This document shows positions 45,611 through 57,500 of a stretch of DNA of 64,000 nt, one piece after another (the stretch's first letter is position 1; each line of letters begins with the position of its first letter). The position numbers were made by a program, and so were the translations under genes. The stretch spans positions 310,001 to 374,000 of the forward strand of contig VWZW01006824.1 in assembly GCA_013397115.1 (NCBI GenBank), written 5' to 3'. The stretch is from Edolisoma coerulescens (taxonomy: Eukaryota > Chordata > Aves > Passeriformes > Campephagidae). The notes below the pieces were generated by a model that worked only from the letters and a program-made list of their open reading frames with translations, ran no database searches and was not told the origin of the DNA.

Positions 45611-48084
45611 TTGTTTGAAGACAGGGAATACAGGGAAGATTTTCCGTGGACTTCATTGACTCACCCACCATGGAAATGTTCCCATGAATAGACTGATGGC
45701 AATTTCGCATAAAAATACATAAAACATATTCCAGCAATTAAAATTATTGGGTCACGATCTTAAAAGGGGCATAGTAATCACAGCTCTCTTAGAAGTTAAT
45801 AGGATTTGGGCATGCTAAACCCTTTTAAAGATGAAATCTCTAATTAACTCTAAAGGCCCCATCACAGCGTGTTTGGGTTTTACTGTGAGTAGAAGGTTTT
45901 TCCAAGGTGGACAGACCCACTTTGAGTAGGTGCTACTGTTAGCTATGTGCTTGCAACACTAAAAAGGAGGAAACCTTTAGCAAGCAAACAATTGTTTAAT
46001 TATCTATAATCTCATTGTGAATTGCTTGCATCCAGGTAGTCTATAGGTATATAAATATACACACACACTCACATATAGAGAGTAAACGTTTGCTCATCTT
46101 TGTTTATGGAACTTAATTTATCACCCACACCAAATTATATTGTTTCAGTTTCCTGATCAGATGACTTCACAAAAGCTATCACAAAAAAGATCATCCTAGG
46201 AAACTTCAATAAAGAATCTCCAGGGATCATAGAATCATCTGCACTAAAATTTGAGAAACTCTCTCAATTTGTATGCATCTTCCTGAACAATTAGTGCAAA
46301 TATGTTCCTCCTGTTTGCCCTTCACGATGCCTTTATAATTGTCCTTCTAGAATGATACATTAATGAGGCTTTTCTTTCATGGTTAGTTTGCCACATGTTG
46401 CTTTTATGCTTGGATTCATTAACCTAATAGAAGGAGCAGCTTTGCAGCCTGTGCGAGGTGATTAGAGTTTCACAGGAGCCAGCCCAATCCACACGCACGG
46501 AATTCCTCTGCCGCCCACAGGACCTCTCACATTTGGAGGGTGGGGACTAATGCTGCCGAATTATATTTGATGTGGAGGGCTGAAATCTGGCATTTTCCAT
46601 CGTCTGGACACTCAAGCTGGGTCACAGTCCTCCTGATTTTACAATATTTCAGCAGAAATACTCCCCTCCTCTGCCTGCCTTTGCCAGAACTCCGAGTGTG
46701 CTTTTACCCTGTGCAGATCTTGATGTCCTCAGTGAAATCTAAACTACCTTCAGCTCTTTTCAGACTCCTCCCTTCTTTTAATTTTGTGAGCAGCATCAGA
46801 GCCATAATGATTTTCTGGGGGCAAATGCACTGCCTCCAGCAGTATCCCAAAGCCAGCAATTTGCTCTCCAAAGTGACGCTCACTCAACTCCCTGTGCTGG
46901 CTGGCTGCTGTGGAACACAAAAAAGGGAGAGCAGCAGTTGCCTGAAACATGAGATGTTCTTCCATAGAGAAGAGAAAGGAGTCAACTCAGCTTAGTCTCT
47001 CACTCCCAGTCACACACAGCGAGGGGCAAAGTTTGGGGAGCTCAGGTAAACAGTTACCCTGACAATTCGTGTCATTCCAACACCTATAAATGTGTATGAC
47101 TTTATGTGCATGTACAAAGAAATCTGTACGCATTCTGACTTCTTTAATAGTGGCCAAAATTACATCCTGTGGGGTTTTTTTTAAGCCCAGACTCCATCCT
47201 GCTGTGACAGGACAATGAGCTACTCTGTGGTGAAATGTTTTAGCTTTGAGGAAGAAACGGCTTTTTGCAGATGTAAGTCCCACAGAAATCAATTTAAGTA
47301 ATTTGTTTCAGCATCCTCTAAATATCTACACCAAACAACAAGATTCCAGCTGTGACAACTGTCTCTGGCAGAGGCACAATCCCTCGGTTTGGCAGGTGAC
47401 AAATTCTCTCTGAGGCAGATTTCTTCTAAATTAGACTTGTTTCCCACATTGTAGAAAACAGAGGTTCCATTCTGGTGATGTAAATTGACTCATCTATAGA
47501 TTGATGTGGATCCATCTCCTTTCACTTGCTTCTTCATCTCTAAGAACTCAAATCCATCCAATTATTTTCCCAGCAGTTGAATGAACCACTGTTGCCAACT
47601 CTTCCGTGAAAGTCTTGGAGACTGGATTTTTTAATCCCATCTAGCTATCTATTCTGTGCCCAGGGAATTAAAGTGCTGGCTAACACTATGCTTTTTAAGC
47701 AGCCAGCTACCTCAAAATTCCTTGAATTAGATTGGTCCAAATACAACTTCCTGTGGCTACAAACCACATACCAATTTATGTGTTACATACATATAAACCA
47801 ATTTGCATTGATGCTTTATGATAGAATAGCCAGTGTTTGAAATTTATCAGAAGAGGTACCAAGACAGATGGAGCTGGTAAGCCAGACCTGGGACATTTGG
47901 CATTAGGCAAAGCATATTCTCATTGGAAGTCAGAGATATTTCTAGTAAAGCAGTCCAAGGTGCTTTTAATGGCAATACCTTCCATCCATGTCCCTTATGC
48001 AGTCTATAAAAGCTCTGGACGCTGCAGATTGATAACGTATTTCTTGCTTTGGAGCTTTTAGAAGAAGGGACCGTGAAAAGAATA

Positions 48085-48101
48085 CATATATATATATATA
48101 T
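48085..48101. repeat. (TA)n microsatellite
   Basis: About eight TA units roughly 170 bp upstream of the TSEN15 ATG. It could act as an AT-rich promoter-proximal segment, but the site is not a proven TATA box. Confidence 0.8.
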
Positions 48102-48114
48102 TTCATTTAAAGGG

Positions 48115-48545
48115 TTTAAAGCGGCGCCTTTGGCCGTGGCTGGGGAGGAGGGGGTGGGTAGGAACGGAGCGGAGGCGGAACGGTCGGGGCGGCGCGGCAG
48201 TTTCCGGGGAGCGCTGGGGTGCGCGGCGCCGCCCGGAGTGAAGCTGCGTTGCACACGGGCGGGAGAGCATGGAGGCGGCGGCCGGGCCGGGCCGCGGGAA
48301 CATTTGCCCGGCCCCGGGGGGCGAGCGGCGCAGCGACCCGGCTCAGGGCTCCTCCGCGGCCGGGCGGGCCTCGGGGGCACAGGGCAGCTGGTCGGGGGCG
48401 GCTGGCGGCAACTGGATCACGACTCACCCCACGGTAGGCCGGGGCGGGGGTCCCTTGGTCTCTCGGGGGTCCCTCTCTCCCGCCCGGACCCCGCAGGATT
48501 CCCCCCTCGCGGCTCTCGAGGTGCACGTGCGGTCCCCCCAGGAGG
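48115..48545. promoter_or_regulatory. TSEN15: CpG island over TSEN15 exon 1
   Basis: GC- and CpG-dense sequence beginning just after the TA repeat and covering the 5' UTR, exon 1 and the start of intron 1. This is the likely TSEN15 promoter. Confidence 0.75.
48269..48433 (+). CDS. TSEN15: TSEN15 exon 1
   Basis: 165 bp, 55 codons, from [10 protein letters not shown] to WITTHPT, donor GTAGGC, phase 0. The low-complexity N-terminus matches the family only in character; THP is the first conserved motif. Confidence 0.93.
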
Positions 48546-51500
48546 GTTCTGGGGGTAGATGTCAATATAATCTTTTATATTGGGTGTATCGAGGCGGGCT
48601 CCGGCCCTTGGGGTAGTTGGGGAATGCCGCTGCCAGCAGGGGCGGGGGTTATAAGTCATGGAATCCCAGCTGGGAAACGTAAATGCCTTAAACTTCGACT
48701 CCATCTTAATTTTTCCCACACCGAAAATATGGAGGTGTTTAACTTGGCCATCATCTTATGTTGATGTGCTGCAGCAAAAATAGGTAAAATTATTTACCCA
48801 AAATAGGTAAAATTCCACAAAGCTAGAGCTGTTCCAGACATAGTTGTGATTCCTCTTGTATTTGTTTATTTTTCTTGCTTTTTATAAGTGCTAAAATATG
48901 GGGAATGCGGAAGAAGGAGCTTTTGAGATACTGTCAGAAAACAAGTCCTGCTTTTTGATTGCCTTCAAACTGATTTGAGATTCCAGTGGCTCTGCTGGCT
49001 GTAGAGGTGATGTGTGCATTCTTAGTATAACCTGTGCTTTCCTTCACCAACGTTCCTCTTTGGGTCTCAGTTCACAGAAATGATGTCACTTGATGTATCT
49101 GACAGCACTCAAGTCTACGCTGCCTTTCTGGTGTACCTGGACCTCTTAGAAGGTAAATCAAGGAAGTAACTGTATCCCAGCAAATGACTTTGCCCTTAGG
49201 AGCTGTTAAATTAATTGTTTGCACTGGGACAAGACCTTTCTTACAAAGTCCTTGGTGCCCATTTTGAGACTTTTTGTGCTGAAAGTTTCTATCCTCTGCC
49301 TCCCTGGAGCCTGTGCAAAGATGAAGGCCCATTTCATCCAGCAGTTCCAGGTGTAGGTGTTCCAGGGCAAAGGCAGTCAGCATGGAAAAAAGAGCAAAAG
49401 AGGAGTAGGGGAAGGAAAAAGAATGTAGGAAGGTGAAGTGACAAGTTCAGTGATTGAGCTTGTAATAGTCCTCACTTGTAGATTAATGTTAAGTTACTCA
49501 ATCATAGTGTTTCACCAAAGTCACCATTTAGCAAAGGGCTGCTGTGTGCTGGCCTGTTTTCTGGAAAGGGGGGCGATTCCCCTAGCAAAGAAGATCATTT
49601 GCAAGTGTGGTAGCAGTAATTTATAACCATTGCAGTAATATTACATAACAATATAGTAATTTATAACAAACTGTAGGTGTTGTGCTTAGGGTCGTGGCTT
49701 GGTGGAGGACCTGGCAGTGTCAAGTCAGTGGTGGGACTCAATGGTCTTAGAGGGCTTTTCCAACCAAAATGATCCTGTGAAATCCAGCGGAGTCTTCTGG
49801 TGTCTGCTCAGTGTGGAGCAGAGTTATGTGATATATAAACTTCTGCCTGGATTCTTCCAAGTTAGCTTTATTGAAAAGGGACTGTGAGTAGGCAGCCAGC
49901 CAGCCAGCCTAAGAAAAATATTTCAGTTTTGCTTGGAGCCTGGGGCTTCTCAAGGTCAGGGAAGGGAGGGATTCTACAGTCCAGAAATTGCTGTGTCCAT
50001 TGCTGTTACACCTCTGAAGAAAATGCCTTAATAGTCTTTAAAAGATTTCTATAGTTCTGCAGCAAAAACTTCAGCCTTATCCCTTCAAGCAGGAGGTTAG
50101 AACTGTGTATTATCATTAACCATGCTTTTAGCACCTGCTCCTTCACAGTTCAGGGTGCTGATGAAGTCCAAATTTGAGTTACAGTGCTAGAGATAACTAA
50201 AGCTGCATGGTTTTGTCTTCTTTTTGCCTTTTGAAGAGGAGCTTTGTCAGACAGATCCCCGTTCACCATCCATCAGTGCAGCTCTGGAGCCAGCAGTCTG
50301 CTCCTGCTCCGTGGGTTTCTTTAGCAGGATTGCTTCTCAGGAGGGGAATTTGGCAGATGAATGGAGTTTTCCTGTGAGGAGAGGGAGGGAAAACAAAACC
50401 TTAGATGTTAACTGAAATACTGCATTTGTTATTTGACTGATTAAAACTTGTGTTTTGTGTTCTACCCCTCTTATCCCCAATGAACGTTTCTAGGGAGGAA
50501 CTGGCATGAGGTGCAGCCCGTGGGAGTGGCAGAGCTGCAGCTGGTGTGTTTGCATGCCCGTGCCAGGGAGCAGGAGGGGCTCCAGGTGATGGTGCCGGTG
50601 CCTGCACACATCCTGATCAGCCACGAGAGGTGAGGGTGTGCTCAGTGCTTGTCTCGGGTTTCCACTGACAGAAAATGGAGCACAGATACATTTTACAGGA
50701 TGCTAGTAGCTTGGTCAGGAGGGGAAGGAGGAGGAAATAGAGGAATATCGGAGGACAGCAGCCTCTCAGCCTGTAAGCACAGTTATTTTGGGTGCTGCAG
50801 ACATACAGGCACCTTGGAACGTTAAGGAAATTTGCTTCAGTCTCTGCTTCTCCCTGTCTGGAAGGGGTTCTTGGAGGTCAGCTTCCCACAGTAACTGATG
50901 CCCACTGAGAAACACTTCCCGTTGTCTGGAGCTGCGTATGTGCTAGGAGATAACAGTGGACACCAAAGTATGTGTTTGAGAGACAAGGTTAGAACACAAG
51001 GCCTTCACAGCTTATGTTTTGAACATTCTTGTGCTGATTCTGTAGTCTGGGAAATGTAGCAATGCTTCCTGAGTTGCTGGACTTGAAAGGACCTAAGAGG
51101 AAAGAAATCCTCTCGGAGCTGCCTAAGAATCAGCTTTTTTTATTGTCTGATTTGTGAATAAGCCTTGTGTGGTTTGGTTTGCTTCTGCTTTGAAACTATA
51201 ATTTGGCTACTTTGACCAGGAAACTCCTTTTACTTTAGATCTAGAGTCTCATGTGCCTGTGATTTTCAACTTAATTTCCTCACACATGCAAGAGCAATTC
51301 TTCATGCAGAAGACAGCACAGCCATGAATTTGTTACATTACAGACATTTGCAGCCTAGAAAACTTCCACTTCAGTAGTTTTACAGTCTATTTTAACTGGC
51401 CCCTAGAGCAGCTTCAGACACACAGTATGATTTACTTGCTGATAAAGGCTGCCTTCTCTGTCTGGTGTTTGCCAGGATGACTCTGAAGACCTGAACTATT

Positions 51501-54500
51501 TCAGCTGCATCATACGGTTGTACATTTTTCAGTTTCTTCTGTTCCTACTCCTGCTAGGAGCTGGCTCAGGGCTGGCTTTACAAATCTTACTGTTCTTTGC
51601 TGCTTCCTCTTGCTGTGTGGGCAGCAGCCTGACACAGTGGTAGGTAGCTAATTAATTGCACTTATTAGATGTGTGTGTGCACTTTAGGAGTGATGTTTTT
51701 GCTTTTTATTTTTGGTTTTAGAAGTTACAGATCAATGTCTTGCTAACAGACTTTCATCATCATTTTGTTCTTTGTTGGGTGAGGGGGAAGAAAATGATTT
51801 ACTAGATATTGATGGGGTTTAGTACTGCTTTTGTGCTGAAAAAAATATTATATTTGCAAGAACTGGTCAATCACTCCTATGGGCTTGGTGTTGCAGAGAA
51901 ATGTGATCTCCACAGCAAGCAGGAGATGTGTGTGTGTGTGTAAGGGAGACACTGCAACTCTCAGCTCAGACAAGAGTGTAGGTGGGAATAGAAGGCAGCC
52001 AGTGAGGATGTGGGATCTTTGAGGAATTCCACCTACGTGCTGAGCTGTTTTGCTTGGTTAATTTAGTGTGTTCCCCCCTGGGCTGAAAACTTGGATTCCT
52101 GGCATTGGGTCAAGGCCAGGAGTATGTTCTGATTGACTGTTGATGACAGATACTCCACTGCATGCATGTCCTATCTTTTACTGTGTCATTGGAGCTTTTC
52201 ACGGGGAGCCTCTGCACTTGTTTGTTCTGTGGTGATGCTGTTTGCTCTGCCTCTGGCACCGGAGTGTCTGGAATCCAGTACTGGAAGGATGTGTGGTGGA
52301 GAGGCAAAGAGTGAATGCATCACATTGATTAAAAGTACAGTTTGTTACTAGGATTTGCTGCAGAGCAACTACATAGGGTGTGTTGCCACTAAAATGAGCT
52401 GAATCCCAGGCTGCAGTGCCAGGTGCGTCCATAAAAGCCTGTATGTGTTCAATATCCATGGATGTTGTCAGGCTGGGAGGTTGTATTTGTGTACAACACT
52501 TGTATCTGTGGTGTTGAATGTGCATCTGCATTTTTTTCAAAGCAGCACTGTGGAGTTTTGTGTTACCTGCTAAAAGCAGGAGAGGAGGTATGAGTACAAG
52601 TGAATGCAGCTCACTTAGTGTTGAAAATAAGCCCTTGGAGGGATTTGGGAAGGTGAAAATGTTTTATTCCTGGGCCTGGAATTGTGCTAACTGCAAAAGA
52701 AGCCAGTAACAGCAGCATTTATGGGCAGCACTTACCCAGTAAGGCCTGGGTAGGGTTTGGAAGTGACACCTTGAAATCAGACTTCAATCTTCATTCTGCT
52801 CTATGTTTTTCTTATTGGTGGAAGGAAGAAAGTGATTCACTAGAAAATAATGGATTTTAGTACTATGTATGTGCTAAAAAAGATCTCACATTTGCAAATA
52901 TTAGTCAGTCACTCTTGTGGGCTTGGTCTTCCAGAGAAATATAGGGGTGGTTCTCTTCTTCAAATCCATGTCAGCCAAGCTCTGCCTTCCCAGGTGTCTC
53001 ATGAAGTTCCCTACTTGGCTGCCACTGAGAAGCGTGTCCTTAGAAAGCCACAGGAAAGTTGCTGTGGAAATTACCAGCAGGACAGCTAGGCAAATGAAAA
53101 ATAGGAGTGCCCTACAAAAAATCTATTCAGTGTTTTTTAGCCTACTACAAGATTTCATCATGTCCAGTTTGAGCATGAGAGTTAACTGCTGAAGGCAAAA
53201 GCTGTTCTGCTTCCTAAGCTCACTGTCCTCTTCTGCAGAGCTGGGTGGAAGCTGCTCATCCAGCCCTGGCAGGGTAGGGCTGCACAGGAACCCACTGACC
53301 TGTGACTGTGGGGCCACGGTATCAGGATGCCGTCAGCAGCTCTGCCAGGCCGGCTGCTTGGGAGGGCGCGGGGGCCTGGGTGCAGGAAGCCCGGGGTCTT
53401 GTGCTGCGATCTGCCGCAGCAGGAACACACACAAAGCTGTCCAGAACACAGCTTCTACTCGAAGGGGCTTCCCCCAGGCCGCTGGAAGGCGTGCCAGCAG
53501 AGACAAAGGGGAAGAGAAGGGATCTGCTGCTTGGATTCCAGAAAGTTTAATCTTCGGAAGATGCAGAGGCAGCAAGACGAGGAACCAGGAATTACAGGCG
53601 TTTTTATAGTGGGATATAGGGGAGGTGAGGGGTATAATCCAATAGAGAAAGGGAACATGGGAGGGATCAACAGGGAAACAGGCAGTGAGGATGGAACAGG
53701 GGAGGGATTACAGACAAGCAATGGGGAACTGAGGGCAGGGCTGCAGGGGGGCTGTGGGAACTCGCAATTCAGGATGCAACACTGAACTACAGAATTATGG
53801 GCTCTGAAGCAAAGAGTAAATGATCTTACACAGTCTTGAGAAGTGGCTTTGTGCTCTGTGTGTTCTTCAGATGAAGATTGCTGAATCTTCTGTGAGCGAA
53901 GCCCTGGGGAAAACGATGGAATTTCTGTCTGTCTTGGCCCGCTCTGACCCACACACAGCTGGCTGAGGCTTGGAGAGCCTCTGAATTCAGCAGGGAATCA
54001 TGCTTGCAGGAAGAGTTCATAGGGGCATTGGCTGGGGTGTGTTTGCTGCTCACTACAACACCTTAGTGCACACCAAGTACCCCGTTGTCAGTACATTCCA
54101 GAACTGTGGCTCCCCAGAGTGGAGGAAGCAGTCGAATCCTGGGAGTGCTGCTTCAGAGCTGGCAGAAATGACCTGCATGAACCAAGCTCAGCAAGTTAGG
54201 AGAGCTCACAGTGTTGACAGCTGGATTTTTTAGATAGCCTGGAAAGGCTTGATCCTTCACGGACCAGGGAGTCAGGTCCCATATCTAATAGAATTGGGCA
54301 CTGTCTGTCCTAGACAAATAACCCCGTCTAAGCAAAATGTTTCAGATAAGCTGTCAGATTAAATGACACGTCACTGCTCTGTTTGTATTTTGCGTGCAAG
54401 TGTTGGAAATGAAGGATGAAGTTGCCTGAGGTCATGGAGACCTGTGAAGTTTGGGAAAGGCTTATTCTGTTAAAATGCTAACTTACTTTAGAAAAAAGCA

Positions 54501-57500
54501 ATATGTAAATGTTTTGTTTTAAAGCTGATAAGCATCCTGAGAAGGAAATCTGAGGACTGGAATTTACTGTCTTCAAAGTCTGTAGATTGTGAAATAAATC
54601 TTGCTATAAACTGAAAAATCCTGTTATTTTAAAACACTGGAAGTGTGACGTGCATCTTGCATCCTCTTCACAGTTTGGCCAGTAACTCCCTTGCTATAAG
54701 CATAATTTACTCATACAGTAAATCACATTGAAAATGTAGTTAGTGGCTCCTAAATGCAAGCCCTTTATTAGTATTTTTCATTTAATTATTTTAATTTAAG
54801 ATTTTAAATGAGATTGATGCAGCTCCCACAGCAGAGCTGGTTGTGCAGTACTGTGATTGAACATCCAGTAGTAAGTGTGTCCTGTAGAACTTTGCTGAAC
54901 TTTGATAACTTCCTTTGGCATGGTTTGTCTTGTTTTCTTCTTGAACTTCCATGGAAAAAGATCTTTATATTCCTCAGGGTTTCAATTCCTTCTCCTGACC
55001 AGTGTGGCATGTGGCGTTTTATTTGCATTTATTTTTTTCTTTCCATTACAAAAACTGAGTTTCTTCTAGCATTCCCTGTTCTTGTGTTTTGGAAACAAAT
55101 CCCAAGGAATAGTGGTGTGCATTTACACCTTCTCCCAGCCCCACGTGCTCCTTCCCACATATTTCAAGGCACTGGGTTAATGCTGCTGCCTGCCCTGCAG
55201 CAGGGTCTGGAGCAGCAGTCCTGATGGTGAGCTGTGCTAAAGTTTGCAGTGCTGGCTAAATCCAAGGAACTGTAGTCACTGAGAGGTTCCTGTGCCATGG
55301 TGCTGACCCAGGCTGGGACAATGGCATGCTCCAGTGCCTGGGGTAATGATCTCTGCAGTGGCACAGAGACCAACTTGTGTGCACTCTGCAGCCCTGCCTG
55401 GCAAGCAGGGGAGGGAGCTGTTCGGGCTGGCCAGGCCTGCAAGGAATTATTCATCCAAGTATAAAGGGCAGATTGAAAACCTTTGGCTTTTATGGGATGG
55501 AAGGCAGTAGTTCCATTTCAGCTCAATGGAGCTCTATGCAACCTCCATAAAACTGCTCTGAGCTTGCAGTGATGCTGCTTCTCAGAGGCATTGCATGGGA
55601 TGTGTCTCTGAAATGCTCTTTTGTTCATCACAGAACTTGCTGCTTGAATTCTTTCCTATATGGTTCTGCCCTTGGTTGGTTTTCACAGAGTCAGTTGAAA
55701 CCTCAGGGTCACCAGCTGTACACCTGGTTCTTTCTTCCAGAGAAAAGGGCAGTGTTATTTTGTTGGGAGCAGATATTGGTAAACACAGCACAGATTTCTC
55801 AGGGTGTTGAGGGCCTACTTAGTGAAAAATTAGGATGGGGGAAGGATGCAACATTCCCCTCTGCTCTCTGGATGGATTTGTGTGGATTTTCTTGTTTTGT
55901 TTTGGGATTTGTTTTATTTTAAAGTAATTAATTGCCACAGTAATAAAAGACGAGGTCAGTTCACTGCCATTGTTAAGTTTGAATGCAGCAGTAAGGACAG
56001 ATGCAGGATGACATTGCTAGTGCTGTTCCCTTAGCTACAGTGCTTCTTGCACGATGTTAAGTAAGCTAAACCTGCTCCTATGATTAATTCTTTGGTAGAA
56101 AAAAGCAATCTCTACTGACTCTAGTCTGTAGATAACTAGAAAGCCTTTTCTAAGCCTTTTTTCTAATGCAAAGTGTTTTAGAAATGCCAGGTCTTTGGAT
56201 GACAGAGTGTTTGAGGTGAAGTCCTTTGCATCTCCTGGAGCATGAGGTGAATGTGAGTTTGCTTCCTGGGTGGAAAATGAGGGCTTCGTCCTGCTTGCAT
56301 TTGGCCTGGTGAGAGCAGATCTGGATTTGAGTGAACATGCAGGCATCATCAGGTTTTAGAGCTGGGCTTTCAAATTACACTGGAAACTTTGCACTGCATG
56401 ATCTCCAACAAATGAGAATTCTTATAAAAAATACTTAGTCTTATTCTATTTATGTGGCTTCTATAAAACTTTAGAGTTTCTTGTGGTGTCTGTATTCCCC
56501 TAACTTCAGTTATTTTTCCTTCACAGTGCCTTTGTTCAAGAGGTACCTTCTTTTGTGTGGGACGCCTAAAGCTTCTGTGCTGCTTGTTGTAACATTCCCT
56601 GGCTTTTCATCCTGTGGAGAGGGAGAGGAGAGGAAGGAGCAGTGGCAGGGTATTTTAGCTTAGATTTCTCACTGTGCATGCAGCAGCACATTTGACTGTT
56701 CTGTGTGCCCTCCTGGGGCTCTAGATGTTTTTTTTTACCAGGCAGTCATTGGCATAAATCCCAAGAAGGTGGCATGGATAGAGTTGTCTGTCCCTGATGT
56801 CCGTTGCCAGGCTGAGCCTGTGGGTGAACATGTGCTCAGGTGATGGACTGTTTTGTCTGCTCTCCTTGAGGAGGTGACAAAGTGACACAGTGCATTCTTC
56901 CAGCACAGGCTTTACTTGACACTGTAGTGAAAACGTGCTGAACTTTTACTCAGACACTGCAGAACAGCAGGAACTGTTTCTCAGCTGCACCTTTTCTCAC
57001 GTCATGTCTCTCCATTCTGCTGAAAACTGGATGTGCAGACAGTGGAGTGGGCATGCTGGAATTCCTGTGGAAAAGGAGGACCCAGAGAGAGCCAGTCCAT
57101 GCCAAAGGCTTGACCTCACAGCTTCTGTGGGGCTCACACTATTGGAGCACAGCTGGGGAACCAAGCCCAGAGTGGTCGTGGGCTGCTTGTTGTCAGTGTT
57201 CCATCAGTTATCAGTAGTTCCAGAGTGTGTCCTGACACAGCTGTGACCCAGGGGGAAAAGCTGCTCAGGGTGCGGGGGAATGAAGGTGGTCAAAGCTGTT
57301 GGCATCTGCCAGGCTACTGGATGCACTGAATTTCTCTGTTCCACTGATGTTTGACACTTTCAGAAACATTAAATCCACTTTTTTTAAAGCAAATTCCTCT
57401 TTTATAGTTGTCATCATCTGTATGGTGTAGCAGATTGTACTGGTCATTAAGGAGCTTATTGGTAGCCATTAACTGGGTAGTTTATATCAGCTGGCTCTGT

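Larger units (their letters stand above)
44896..48268. other. Intergenic region between the COLGALT2 and TSEN15 starts
   Basis: About 3.4 kb separates the two start codons. It contains the second 46-bp repeat copy, a CR1 copy (45211-45610), otherwise unrecognised AT-rich DNA (45620-48080), and the TSEN15 upstream region with a TA repeat. Part of each end must be 5' UTR. Confidence 0.8.

Noticed and set aside
53327..53785. 152-codon open frame and overlapping frames
   Set aside because: The region is explained by the minus-strand solo LTR, and the peptides are not retroviral proteins.
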